Source: Calocera cornea HHB12733
Taxonomy: Eukaryota > Basidiomycota > Dacrymycetes > Dacrymycetales > Dacrymycetaceae
Direction of reading: 5' to 3'
Length of the DNA stretch: 64,000 nucleotides
Assembly (NCBI GenBank): GCA_001632435.1
Contig: KV423918.1
Span: 124,001 to 188,000, forward strand
In this document: positions 8,976 through 20,655 of the stretch, one piece after another
How the letters are laid out: every line of letters starts with the position of its first letter
Position numbering within the stretch: the stretch's first letter is position 1
Made by a program: the position numbers and the translations under genes
The notes under the pieces: generated by a model
The model's input: the letters and a program-made list of their open reading frames with translations, nothing else
Told to the model about the DNA's origin: nothing
Database searches by the model: none

Positions 8976-11830
8976 ATGGCGCCCCCAATCGCACCCACGC
9001 CCACGCCGTGGGACCCGACCGCCACGCCCTACCCGCCCGCGCGCCGCTCCCCGCACATCGACACGTACAAGTCCGAGAAGCACGGCACCGTCGCCGTGCC
9101 CGACCCGTACGCCTGGCTCGAGCACACCACGCCCGAGACGGAGCACTGGGTCGACGCCCAGGTCCACTTCACCAGCACCTTCCTCGACCAGGGCCCGAGG
9201 GACAAGCTCTACAGCGCTGTCAAGGACAACTTTGATTATCCCCGCGTGCGTCCTCCTTTTCTTCCTCTTCTCCCTTCTCCCCTTTCTGTCCCTCTCTGGC
9301 TCGCGTCCTGCTTGCCTGTTTTGCTCGCACGGGCTCACGCGCACCCACCAGTTCGGCGTCGCATCCAAGAAAGCGGACGGGTACTACTACTGGTACTACA
9401 ACTCTGGCCTGCAAGCGCAATCGGTGCTGTACCGCGCGCGCGCGCTCCCGTCCACCCCGGCGGAGCTCTCGACCGCGGGCGGCGAGGTCTTCTTCGACCC
9501 GAACGCGCTCAGCGCGGACGGCACGGCGGCCATCGCCGTGGGCAAGTTCTCGCACTCGGCCGCGCTCTGGGCGTACGGCGTCAGCCTCTCCGGCAGCGAC
9601 TTCTTCACCGTCTACGTGCGGGACACCTCGGCCCCCTGGGCGGGCAGCCCCGAGCCCGGCAGGCTCGCGGACGAAGTCCGCTTCTGCAAGTTCTCCACCG
9701 TCACATGGACCCACGACGACAAGGGCTTCTTCTACCAGCGCTTCCCGACCCGCCCCGAGCATGGCGAGGCCGGCGAGGACAAGGCCGGGACGGAGACGAC
9801 GATGGATACGAATGCGCAGCTGTACTACCATCGCATTGGCACCAAGCAGTGTACGTCCTTTTTCCCTTCCTTCTGTGGCGACGAGGGGATGGTATCGTGG
9901 TGTCGTGTATGTGGAGGATGGGACGGCTGCTGATGCGTGGTGTTCATGCGTGCTGCAGCGGAGGACATCCTCGTGCACGAAGACCCGGCGAACGAGCACT
10001 ATATGTGGGGCACGACCATCTCCGAGCTCGACGGGCGCTACCTCTTGCTCTCCACCTCCAAGGACACGGGGCCCGTACGTCCCTGTCCTATCCTTTCCTA
10101 ACCTCATGAGGCGTACGCTGGGCAAGAGCTGATCGGGAGGCAGACGAACCGGCTGTGGATTGCCGACCTGACGCAGCAGGCGATCGGCAGGGAGATGAAG
10201 TGGCTCAAGCTTGTGGACAACTTCGAGGCGCAGTATTCCTAGTCCGTCCTTTCCACTCTTCGATCGCGGTGGGAAGACATGATGTTGATGAGCGGTGCAC
10301 CGCAGCCTGGCGAACGACGGGACCCTGTTCTACTTCTACACCAACCTCGACGCGCCCCGCTACCGCGTCATCACCGTCGACATCGCCTCCCCGACACCCG
10401 AGTGGAAGGAATGGCTGGCCGAGGACGCGCAGGGCGGCAAGCTCGAGGACGCGACCGCGCTCCCGGGCGGGCTGTGGGGCGTCCAGTTCTCCCGCAACGT
10501 CCGGGACGAGGTGTACCTGTACGACCGCGCGGGCAAGCCGGTGCAGCGGATTGCCGAGGACTTCATTGGCACGATCGAGAGCTCGGGAAGGAGGGACAGC
10601 GACGAGTTCTGGCTGTTTATGGTCGGCTTCACTACCCCCAGCGCGGCGGGCCGGTGGGTGCTGCCCTCTGCTGATCCGCACGCGCACGCGCACGCGAACG
10701 GGACGACGAACTACGGCAAGTGGGAGCCGTGGCGCACGACCCAGGTCAAGGGGCTCAGCGCGGACGAGTTCGACACGGAGCAGGTGTGGTACCCCAGCAA
10801 GGACGGCACGCAGATCCCCATGTTCGTCGTGCGCCACAAGAGCACCCCGCGGGACGGCACCGCCCCGGCGCTGCAGTACGGCTACGGCGGCTTCTCCATC
10901 TCCATCAAGCCGAGCTTCGCCACCAGCGTCCTCACGTTCGTCAAGCACTTCGGCGCCGTCTACGCCGTCGCGAACATCCGCGGCGGGGGCGAGTACGGCG
11001 AGGCGTGGCACGAGGCCGGCACACGCGAGCGCAAGACCAACGTCTTCGACGACTTTATCGCCGCGACGTAAGCCGTAGTGCGGCTGCCCTCGCGAATGCA
11101 CGCTTCTGACCCCCGCGCACAGGGACTACCTCGTCTCGAGCGGCATCGCGGGAAAGCAAAAGGTAATCATAAACGGCGGGTCGAACGGGGGGCTTCTCGT
11201 CGGCGCCTGCGTCAACCGCGCCCCGGAGAACACGTTCGGCGCAGCGATCGCCGACGTGGGAGTGATGGACATGCTCAAGGTGCGTCCGGCTGGAACCGCA
11301 TCCCCGCGCGCGTGCATGCCCTGACCCCTGTTTCCCAGTTCCCGCTCTTCACGATCGGTAAGGCCTGGGAAGCGGACTTTGGCGCCCCGGGCGACCCGCA
11401 TGACTTCGACTTCATATACCCCTATTCCCCGCTCCACAATGTCGACCCGAACAAGGTCTACCCGCCGATGCTGCTCACGACCGCTGACCGTACGCACCTC
11501 GCTTCCCTCGTCCTGCTATGTACGCTGTAACTGACTGATGTCGATCGCCTCGCAGATGACGATCGCGTCGTGCCGCTGCACTCGTACAAGCTCGCAGCCG
11601 AGCTGCAGCATGTCAAGGCCAACAATCCGCATCCGCTCCTGATCCGCGTCGATACGAAGAGCGGGCACGGGGCGGGGAAGAGCACCGAAAAGAGGTACGT
11701 CGAGCCCTATACTCACTCAGTTGGCGAGCGCCAAGCCCAGAGTCCTGACTCACGTCCGTTCAGAATACAAGAAGCTGCGGACAAGTGGGGGTTCGCAGCG
11801 CAGACGCTGGGCCTGGAGTGGAAGGACTGA
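8976..11830 (+). CDS. Prolyl oligopeptidase (serine peptidase family S9A)
   Basis: Exons 8976-9245, 9352-9850, 9959-10074, 10144-10241, 10306-11067, 11123-11279, 11339-11489, 11556-11694 and 11764-11830; 752 residues. It cleaves short peptides after proline. The N-terminal part carries [16 protein letters not shown], typical of S9A. The beta-propeller follows ([19 protein letters not shown]). The C-terminal alpha/beta-hydrolase domain has the nucleophile in [10 protein letters not shown] (Ser602), the acid in HDDRVVP (residues ~685-690) and the His in SGHGAGK (His722). The length is normal. The ATG at 8976 has an ACCATGG context; an upstream in-frame ATG at 8865 adds 37 residues that look like a mitochondrial presequence. 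POPB of amatoxin-producing mushrooms is a family relative, but no precursor peptide gene is visible nearby, so a housekeeping role is the default. Confidence 0.95.
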
Positions 11831-12446
11831 CGGGAATAGAGTAGATCCCACTGAGGATAGTAGATTTCGTTGTCTGAAGTAACATGACATTCCAAAAATA
11901 GGCGCCGCGGACATTTTATGGTTTACCTGCGCGGAGGGAGGGGATCGGTTTCGCCTCCGAAAGGGCCGGCGCGCCCTTCTTCTGAACGGTTCGGTGCCTG
12001 TCCCGGAGGCAATGAAGCTGGGTTGAACAGGAGGCTCGTGATGGGAGTCAAAGGAAAGAGACCACGCGGAAGCCCCTCTCCCCCTCTCCCTCCCACTTTG
12101 ATAACTTACCATAGCGTGCGAGTTGCACACTACAAGAAGTCGTCAAAACGGGAAACTAGCTGTTTTCAAACCACTCTTGCTGCATCGGAATTGCAACTGC
12201 TGAGGCTCTTCAAAGAGACCAATGCAGAGACTCATAACAACTACTGGCTCTGTACTTCGGACGCTATTGTTTTTGATCTCGGCGTTGTGGAACAGACCAA
12301 CCACCAACCATTGACCACACACTCTGACTTTCACACACCCACACCCTCCATCCTCACTCACACCGCTGTTACCTGTTCCCACCCCTCCTCACAACATCAT
12401 CCGAACGATGTGGGGAACGAATACATACACCCAGCCACCGAAGGAC
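11831..12446. other. Intergenic stretch after the oligopeptidase gene
   Basis: No supported gene or RNA. Reading frames here are short and do not resemble known domains. Confidence 0.45.
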
Positions 12447-13185
12447 ATGATCAAGGTCAGGAAGAATAGCAAGGTTGGCCATACTTTCAGAAGTGAGGTT
12501 TCTACTGCCCACGCACTGCAACTGTCTGACAAGGTCACTAGTGGCGCGCCGTAACCAAAGTATCCTCACTGGCTTTCACCCACCAATCCGTAAGGTCTTC
12601 CAACAGATCTGTGCTGTCGTACGCCCTTTGGAGCAAAGCGGCATGTCTGCCATAACGCACTTGGGTGCCCTGAAGGGCGCCACGACCGGTGCATACTGCA
12701 GGCTGACCAAGCTAACCCAGCCGCACCGGTATCCGTACCGCGCTCCTTCCCGTCTTCCTCCCTCTTGGGACTGGATGGAGATCGAGGAGGATTGGGCGAT
12801 GGAGGAGGCGGAACACCTTGTGGATGAGGTAGATGACATCCAAATGAAGGATGCAAAACCCCTCAGCACTAGGCCGGATCCGGTACTCAAGGCTATTCGG
12901 CTTCATATTCGCAAGGCTGAGCATCTTCCGATCCGTACTTTGGCATTGGTAATCCTTGCCCATACGCTAAATTTACCTCTGGCCGTTTCGATCGAGAGTG
13001 CTTTGGGGTTAGAAAGCCTGGATCCTACCATTGACTTTCTGACCACCCTCCCTCCTCCAGCTGCGCGGCCTCCCCCTGCCTCCCCGCCTGCGCTTGCGGT
13101 TAATGATACCGGCTTCCCACCACAACCGCTGCGGCTCCTCCTGCTCCGGCCGTCCATCCTCCTCCCACCACCGGTGCATCACTAA
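12447..13185 (+). repeat. Decayed dispersed repeat, copy A (coding relic of unknown family)
   Basis: The copy begins around MIKVRKNSKVGHTFRSEV at 12447. The frame runs to TSGAP, meets a stop, continues PKYPHWLSPTNP, then shifts frame to IRKVFQQICAVVRPLEQSG, HLGALKGATTGAYCRLTKL and an acidic tail (residues EIEEDWAMEEAEHLVDEVDD). A second, more damaged copy on the opposite strand at 24.0-24.45 kb shares long nucleotide stretches, for example GCAACTGTCTRACAARGTCA, and the same frame break after ACCAATCCGTA. I do not recognise the parent protein. Repetition, stops and frameshifts suggest a transposon-derived or duplicated gene relic. The Pro-rich segment from ~13040 to 13185 may be unrelated sequence. 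Confidence 0.55.
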
Positions 13186-14281
13186 CGAGCTACATCAAGC
13201 AATACCCAATTCAAGCCATCCCTCTGGCGGACGATCGAACGTGCCCCAGAGCAGCGCCAACATCGAATAATACGATCATCCCATACATTACACGTGCCAA
13301 CAAGGGAATGTGTGCCAGGCAAATGATAAGCCTTTCTTCGTGCATGCCAGAGCCTAGAGCCCAGCCCAGAGCTCATGCACGAGGAGATCAGAGCCCGCCC
13401 TGCCCGCTGCCCCAGTCCAGCGTCGTCCAGCCCAGCAGCCTCCGCTCCGCATTCGCACAGGTTCCTACTCACGCCAAACGTCTACTTACTGTACCGAACA
13501 CGCGAGCAAGCTGCCGAACCCGTACCTGCCCAACAGCGTGACAGCAGAGCAGCCCGCACGACTCCGGCGCAGTATCGCGCAGGATTGATGTACGCGTTGG
13601 ACACTCTGAACTCTGATATGTGGAATGCGCGATCTGTGGGGTAGGAGATGGCTGGGGCGGGAGGGCTCTGATGCTGATGCTGCGAGCAGGAGTGTGCGTG
13701 AAGTTGCGGGTCCTGGGGGAATGGGGGCAGCTGATTATCATTCGATAAGCATAAGCGGCGGTCGGTGGGCCCTTGGGGTCGGTTCCGGCCCCCGGCCTGG
13801 ACCGGTGTGGGCGATTGCGAGATAGCTGGTGAGGCTGAGAGGAATTTGGTCTGCCATTCCTCGAGCGTTGTCCTTCATAGATGTTACTGGTCTACAAATA
13901 TTAATACATTAGGTCGATGCCAATGCGCAGAAATGATTTCCAAGCGCGTTTACGTAGGCCGGAAAGGACGACCGAGCCGCGCTTGGGAGCACGCTGGATG
14001 TGACCTGCCGCGCGTGACGTAAGGCCCTGCTGTGTCAGGCACGTGAAAAGTGTTTTCGTGCGATTGCGGCCGGACAATGGAAAACGGTTGGGTGGGCTTA
14101 TTGCCCGTTTGCTGCTTCCCGGCGCATATATCTCGCCTCTCTCTCTCTCTCTCTCTTGTCAGCTCTTCTCGCAAACCATTAATATCAGGCATCGGCCCCG
14201 CGACACACTCACTAATCCATCCCCCCCCGGCCTCCTTCGCAAACTGCAATCCCATAATCGCACCCAGTGCCATCCACCCGC
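13186..14281. other. Intergenic stretch before the alpha/beta hydrolase
   Basis: No supported gene. Near the downstream end it has a CATATATC motif at ~14125-14132 and a (CT)10 tract at 14137-14156 followed by pyrimidine-rich sequence, a common arrangement in fungal promoters lying ~125 bp before the start codon. Confidence 0.5.
14137..14156 (+). repeat. (CT)10 microsatellite in the hydrolase promoter
   Basis: Ten perfect CT units, 126 bp before the start codon. Such tracts often mark fungal transcription start regions. Confidence 0.85.
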
Positions 14282-15953
14282 ATGTCCCCGTCAGCTCCAT
14301 CCCACGACCCATCCTACGTCGCATACCTGCGCCCCACACGCACAGCAGGCTTCTACATCGCCCTCCTCGCCGTCGGCGCCGTATGGGGCATCACACCGCT
14401 CAGCTGGGCGTACCTCCTCAGTGCGCTGGTGTATGGCCTGCCGGCGTCGCCGTTGAGGCGGGCGTTGTTGGGCTGGGCTGTTGTTGAGGTAAGCATACAG
14501 CTGCATGATAGTGCGCATACATGCTCATACTTTTCCCAGGCGGTGTTCAGCATATATCACGCCCACCTCGCGCGGAGCATCCAAACCCTCCGCCCGGTCA
14601 CACCGGACGACTTGGTGACACTCCGGCGGATCTTCCTGCGCGTACTGCAGGCCGGGCTGCAGCCTGCACCCGCCCTCGCTCAGGGGGACATGGCCCGCCC
14701 CGAGTCGCCCATGGAGCATGTCGAGCGACTGGAGGCGGACGATCCGCGCGCGGTGGACTTTCGGAACCGCATACGCACTTGGTGGGCATTAATATGTTGG
14801 CGTAGAAGAAGCTTTGCTGACGTGAGATCCATGCAGGTTCAGGAAAGCCTCGTGGGACACCATTACGAGGGAGTCGATGCTGACCTGGCTCGCATGGAGC
14901 TGCTTCGACCTACCTTTGTCCGAGTGCCTTGCCTCCCCGAGGCGCCGGACAGTGCTGCACGAAGCGCTCGAGTTGATCGAACGGCGATCGGGTACGATCC
15001 TGCCCGAGGGCCCCATGACGGTTGTCCCTCTGCGGCTGACAATGGACCCGGTCATCGTGTGGGGCCGCCCGCTCGGCCAGTACGTCGTCGTGACCGTCTT
15101 GAGCTGGACCGTGCGCCTCTGGTACCAGTTGCAGCACGGGTTCGTCGTGCGGAAATACGGCGAGATGGAGTTCCTTGTGCGGATCCCGCACGGGTGGACG
15201 CCCGAGCAGGGCCGGACAGACCCGAAGCAGGCACCCGTGGTGCTCTTCCATGGGCTAGGCATCGGCCTCATGCAGTACAAGAACGTGCTCCACGACCTGG
15301 CGAGCGAGCTCACGAGCCACCCGCTTCTCATCCCCCTGCAGCCGCACATCTCCCAGGACATCCTCCACCCCCGCCATCTCGCCCCACCAGGGCGCGACGA
15401 GACCGTCGCGAGTGTCAAGACTGCGATCGAGGAGCTCGGCTTTGCTCCGGACGAGGAGGGCAACGGTGGTGTCGTCTTCCTCAGTCATTCGAACGGGACC
15501 ATCGCCCATGCATGGATGATGAAGGACCACCCGTCGCTGCTCCGCCGGTCATGCTTCGTCGACCCTGTCACCTTCTGCCTCTGGGAGGGCGACGTGTGCT
15601 ACAACTTTGTCTACCGCTCCCCGACCTGCGCGATCGAGCTGCTGATGTGGTACTTCGTCGGTGCCGAGCTCGGCGTGGCGAACGCGCTTCAGCGGCACTT
15701 TGTGTGGAGCAACAACATCCTCTGGTTTGAGGAGATCTGCCACGCCCGCGATCCCCAGCGGTTCATGGTCGTCCTCGGCGGCAAGGATGCCATCGTCGAC
15801 ACGGAGCGGGTCAAGCTGTACCTCGAGGCGCACGGGGTGAGGCAGGGGTTGCTGTTCGACCCGGAGGGGAGGCACGGGAGCGCCCTGCTGCGGAACGGCA
15901 CGGGGCTCAGGACGGTCGTCGACTGGATTAGAGAGGACTGGAAGCCCGAGTGA
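14282..15953 (+). CDS. Membrane-anchored alpha/beta hydrolase
   Basis: Exons 14282-14488, 14540-14781 and 14837-15953; 521 residues. Two hydrophobic segments near residues 20-65 (AGFYIALLAVGAVWGI and SWAYLLSALVYGL) should anchor the protein in a membrane. The C-terminal half is an alpha/beta hydrolase: oxyanion region VVLFHGLGIGL, nucleophile elbow LSHSNGT (Ser368, S-x-S-x-G instead of G-x-S-x-G), acid in GGKDAIVD and His in EGRHGSALL. The substrate is unknown; lipid esterases and peptidases share this fold. The final intron join restores RTWFRKASWD in frame. Downstream it is convergent with the SDR gene. Confidence 0.85.
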
Positions 15954-16253
15954 GCGGGAGCGAGCGATGCAAGGAGCGGACAGCTGGAAAGCAACGACAA
16001 CTCATGAGCTAGACAGGCCACAGGCCACATGCCGCACATCATAGCGCGATAGCATTCCTGCGCGGCGCTAGCATCACCAGGTGCTGCGCTGGCGGACGCT
16101 CGGGCCTACCGGCCGGGAGCGGTGATACCATTAATGTACAGTTTACCTGGTATATATAATGCATTTACCGATACCCATACAAAATTCTGTGTCTTCCATC
16201 CGGGTCTTATACTTTGCTTGCAATACCGACCAGATATCCTCTCAAGCACTGAC

Positions 16254-17207
16254 TCACTTGCGCATGTATGGTGCGCACTCGGGCCCATTCCAGTTCAGGA
16301 ACTGTCCGCTGAGCTCCTTCGACCCGTTGACAGCGAGCGCCGCCAGCACCTGCCCCACACATCAGCACGCGCGTCCCTCCCCAGCCACTACTAAGAGACA
16401 GACTCACATAACCGCTCTCCTCCGGCCGGACAAGCTTCCCCTCCCTATGCGCGTCCACGAACCGCTGGTGCTCCTCGGGCCTCATCAGGCCCTTGGCCGC
16501 GTCCGTCCGGATCGCAGCCTGCATGGGCGTGTCTACCATCCCTGGGCGCACGGCGAAGGAGGCGATGAGCGGCTCTTCGTTCGCGAATGTCCTGTGCATT
16601 TATCAGCCGGTATCTCCAGGTACGTACAGACTAGTGGGCGCGTGGAGAAGAGGGAGCCAAGACGCACCGGCACAGCGAGTTCAGCGCGGCCTTGCTCGCG
16701 TTGTAGCTCGCCCAGCCTGCAGTGTTCCCCGTCGCCGCCCCGCTGCTCACGAACACGACCCTGCCCCCGTTCGCCCGCAGCGCGGGGATGGCAGGGACGA
16801 GCGTGTTGATGAGGGAAAAGACGTTGAGGTCGAACGTGCGCAGCCAGTGCGCGCGGTCCGTTTGGACGACGGGGGCGAGGTCCGCCATGCCCGCGTTGAG
16901 GATCAGTGCGGTGGGCGAGGGGACCTGCTTGAGCGCTTCTTCCGACACTTCGGGCTTCGTCCTTCCAGCGCTCCGTCAGTCCCAGCCCAGTGCGAGTCTG
17001 AAGATGGGATACGCACACATCCCCTTGCACAAGCACCACATCGCCCTTGTACTGGTCCTTGAGCGCCTGCAGCTCCGGGCTGATGCTCCGCGAGATGGTG
17101 ATGACCTTTGCGTGAAAGTCGTGCAGGAGGATCTGGACGACTGCGAGGCCGATGCCGCGCGATGCGCCTGTGACGAGCACTGTGGGACGGGAGGGGATGG
17201 GGGCCAT
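16254..17207 (-). CDS. Short-chain dehydrogenase/reductase (SDR)
   Basis: Exons (gene order) 17207-17017, 16961-16668, 16591-16408 and 16349-16254; 254 residues, the usual length for a classical SDR. It has the nucleotide-binding TGASRGIGLA at residues ~14-23, DV near residue 65, the NAG motif (ILNAGMAD), the catalytic Ser in VFVSSGAATG, and YNASKAAL for Tyr and Lys. The post-catalytic RPGMVDTPMQ and the C-terminal ESGYVLAALAVNGSKELSGQFLNWNG resemble fungal proteins related to benzil reductase and sepiapterin-type SDRs. The substrate cannot be inferred. The first intron uses donor GTGCGT inside GATGT|GTGCGT, restoring GDVTKPEVSEE. Confidence 0.88.
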
Positions 17208-18022
17208 CGGGGATATTGTACAGTGCTGCTTGTTGTAGTTGTGGGAGAGGACGGGCTGGAGGAAGGACGGGGAAGGAGCTCAGGGTCGATGACGTTCCTC
17301 ACGTGGTTATCCGCAAATGAAATGCCGCCTTCCTGTGCTGACCCCTGCAGAGAGCTCACAAAGCATTCAGCCCCTCGCCGATGGAGGTTTGAGGCTCCTA
17401 GCCCCCGAGGGGCAGGTGGAGGACGCAGTCTATCTTTACCCGCAAGCGACAGGACGAGGCGCACCGGTGCTGCCCCGTTCAGTCCGACTGCCAACGCCAA
17501 ACGCTTTGCCGGCGCGCGGGTTCTGAGCGGGACCATCAGCGGCCCGCCGGCCGATAACGGTTTCTCGGGACGCATTGCGCAAAGGGCTCACCGGTAGGCG
17601 TCTACTACCACGATTGCAGTCTCTTGGTTAACGGAAAAGCTGGCGGCGGCGTCTATCCGAGGACTGGAACGGCGTGCTTACGATAGGCGATAAGCAGGTA
17701 AGCCCCAGCGGGTGATCGGCAGACGGGGAGGAGGGTGTTGCCGGTCGGTGCAAGACAGTCGGCCCTCTGCGCCAGCGATCGCGGCACGCGGCGCTCGGCG
17801 CATTCGGTCGGTCGGCTCGGCCCTGTCCCCACTCCGTCCCAGTGAGGCAGCAGGAGGGACCGCGTGCATGGAGCGAATAATACATTAAGCCAACACCGTA
17901 GCCTGTTGAATCCCTCTTTCCCTCACCGCCGACGTCCTCCGCAGCACACCTGTACATATCCCCAGCCGACCCCCTCGTCCTCCTCTGCACCCCACCACTT
18001 CATCACCTACCCGAACACTACA
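17208..18022. promoter_or_regulatory. Divergent promoter region between the SDR and the GGT-like gene
   Basis: It has 815 bp with no convincing reading frame. A weak AT-rich motif, GAATAATACATTAA (17876-17887 region), lies ~140 bp before the downstream ATG. Confidence 0.4.
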
Positions 18023-19934
18023 ATGACTGGCTGGGACTGGGACAAGCTCACCTACGGACCGCCCGACGTCGAGTTCGCACGGTTCAACTCGCGCCGCTCC
18101 GTCGTCTACTCCGCAAAGGGAATCGTCTCGTCCACCCAGCCGCTCGCAAGCGCCGCCGGTCTGGAAATTCTCAAGGCGGGTGGGAATGCTGGTGCGTCTT
18201 TTTCAAAGCGAAGTGGCAAGAAATGTTGACCCGCTCGAGGTAGTTGACGCTGCTGTCGCCACCGCTGCCGCGCTGAACGTCACCGAGCCGTCCTGCACGG
18301 GTATTGGAGGGTGAGCCTCCACCTGCTCTGCCAGAGGATCTTGCTGATTCCACGTATGCAGTGATGCCTTCTGCCTGTACTACAATGCCAAGGACAAGAC
18401 GGTGAAGGGGATGAACGCCTCTGGGCGTGCGCCCAAGGCGCTCACCATCGAGCACCTGCGCTCGAGGGGAATCACCGGCAACGCGATCCCTCTCACCGAC
18501 CTCAACTCGGTGACCGTGCCCGGTGCGGCCGCAGGGTGGGTCGACGCGACCGCCGCCTTCGGAACGATGAAGCTGGCGGATGTGCTGGCGCCTGCGATCC
18601 GGCTGGCGGAGGAGGGTGTGCCCGTGAGCGAGCTGCACGCGAGCGGCTGGAAGCGGAGCGAGAACCTGATCAAGAATGCCTCGCCCGACGCGCACGCGAT
18701 GCTGTTGAACGGGCGCGCACCCCGCGCCGGCGAGATCATGACGTTCCCCGATCTGGCCCGGACGTTCCGCGAGGTCGTGGAGAAGGGCAAGGACGGGTTC
18801 TACAAGGGCCGCGTCGCCGAGGAGATCGTCAAGCTGATCAAGGCCAAGGGCGGCGTGATGGAGCTCGAGGACCTGGCTGCGCACGAGACGACGATGGTGG
18901 AGCCGATCAGCTACACGTACGGGGGCGAGGACGGCGTGACGGTGTACGAGTGCCCGCCGAACGGTGGCGGCATCACCGCGCTGCTCGCGCTCGGCATCCT
19001 CGACGCGATGCAGGAGAGCGGCAAGATCCCGAACGTGCTCACGCTGCCGCACAACGGGCCCGAGTACCTCCACGCGCTCGTCGAGGCGCTTCGGCTGGCG
19101 TTTGCGGACAGCAGGTACTACGTAGCCGACCCCGAGTTCGAGCACGTACCCGTGAAGGAGCTGCTGTCCAAGGAGTACCTGCGCAAGCGTGCGGAGCTGT
19201 TCGACGCGACCAAGCAGAACCCGGTGATCAAGCACGGGTACCCGGCGAACTCGAGCGACACGGTGTACCTGAGCGTGACGGACCAGTGGGGGAACGCGTG
19301 CAGCTACATCCAGTCGAACTACGCCGGGTTCGGCACGGGGGCGATCCCGCACGGCTGCGGGTTCACGCTGCAGAACCGGGGGTCGAACTTTGTGCTGGAG
19401 AAGGGCCACCCGAATGAGCTCAAGGGCGGCAAGCGGCCCTACCACACCATCATCCCCGCGATGGCGCTGCGCGGGGACAAGCTCTTCCTCTGCTACGGCG
19501 TCATGGGCGGGTTCATGCAGCCCCAGGGCCACGTCCAGGTCCTCCTCAACGCCCTCCGCGGGTACACGATGCAGGCGGCGATGGACGCGCCGCGGTTCTG
19601 CATCTCCTCCGGCTCGCCCGACTCGGGCGTCAAGGGCCGTGGCGACGTCGGCGACGTGAACAGCGACGTGTACTTTGAGGAGGGGATCTCGGACGAGACG
19701 GTCGAGAAGCTTCGGGGTGCGTCCAACCACATCTACGTGGACAGCTTTGACCTTGCTAACTCTGCTGTGGCAACAGAGATGGGTCACGATGCACGCCGTG
19801 TCACCGGGTTCGGGAGGGGCATGCTGGGCAGGGGCCAGATCATCCAGCGGCTGACGGACCAGACGACGGGCCGGCTCGTCTGGGCCGCCGGCTCCGACCA
19901 GCGCGGCGATGGCCAGGCTGTCGCGCAGTTCTGA
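18023..19934 (+). CDS. Gamma-glutamyltransferase-like Ntn hydrolase
   Basis: Exons 18023-18191, 18244-18310 and 18362-19934; 602 residues. The family transfers or hydrolyses gamma-glutamyl groups, as in glutathione, and matures by cleaving itself before a catalytic Thr. Family signatures are [49 protein letters not shown], and the processing site [12 protein letters not shown] with the putative nucleophile Thr379. [12 protein letters not shown] and [11 protein letters not shown] follow in the small subunit. There is no signal peptide, so the enzyme is probably intracellular and closer to the bacterial YwrD-type group than to the secreted yeast enzyme. A very long frame on the opposite strand is a composition artefact. 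Confidence 0.9.
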
Positions 19935-20571
19935 GCGGTTCGGCGTTGCTGTACTGCGCACTGATGCTGGCGCGGATGGTGATGGCGAAGTGCAGTGGCA
20001 AGTTCTGGAGCAGGCTGGACAGGGCAGAAACCTGTATTGGTAGAGTCTCTCTAGATCTCTCGGTAAACCAACAAGTGCTATGCAGCTGCGCCCGTGCGCG
20101 CTAGTCACACTGCAGCCAAAGCCGCAAAGCGGTTAACGTACTGATGACGTCCTGAAAGTCACTTGTACGTGATGTGAGGAAGGGCGGGGAACTGGCCGTC
20201 GCCTGCCGAGCGTGCGAAAGCGGTGCTTCGCGTGGTTGAATAGGTCTGAAGCGAGCCGCAAACCCGGCGGGGGGGTCGGCCCGTGCTTGGGATGACTAGT
20301 ACTCGCAGCGCACCCCAGCAGCCGCCTTCCAACGCGCATTGTCTCGCGTTGGGTGACCCTATGCGACGACGGGGGGTGGCCTCCATCGATGTGAATGTGC
20401 TTCTGACCCTATCTATGGGCCGCATGGTGTTGAATGGATGACAATAGTCTCCGGGCGGGGCACCGAGATGGGCACTCGGCCGTGCTTCCCTCCAGGCTGT
20501 ACATAAGCGGCGCGGGCGAGGCCACGTCACGCCCCTGTCCTCCTTGCTTGCCACCGACAGGCCAGGCACGC
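19935..20571. promoter_or_regulatory. Intergenic region upstream of the first WW-domain gene
   Basis: No supported gene. It leads into the TATA box at 20572. Confidence 0.4.
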
Positions 20572-20577
20572 TATAAG
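20572..20577 (+). promoter_or_regulatory. TATA box of the first WW-domain gene
   Basis: TATAAG, 79 bp before the ATG at 20656. The paralogue downstream has a TATA box at a similar distance. Confidence 0.6.
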
Positions 20578-20655
20578 TAACGTCAGAACCGCCGGGGCTG
20601 CGGGCTGAGCACATCCCTCCTTCACTCACTCGACACCACCACCCGCACGACGACC

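Noticed and set aside
3739..11830. Secondary-metabolite or peptide-toxin cluster around the FAD monooxygenase and prolyl oligopeptidase
   Set aside because: No synthase, P450 or precursor peptide gene lies nearby; neighbours are core genes, and the oligopeptidase has the ordinary family sequence.
18171..20108. 645-codon minus-strand frame
   Set aside because: It lies wholly opposite the GGT-like gene, has no domain signature, and results from C/G-ending codons removing antisense stops.
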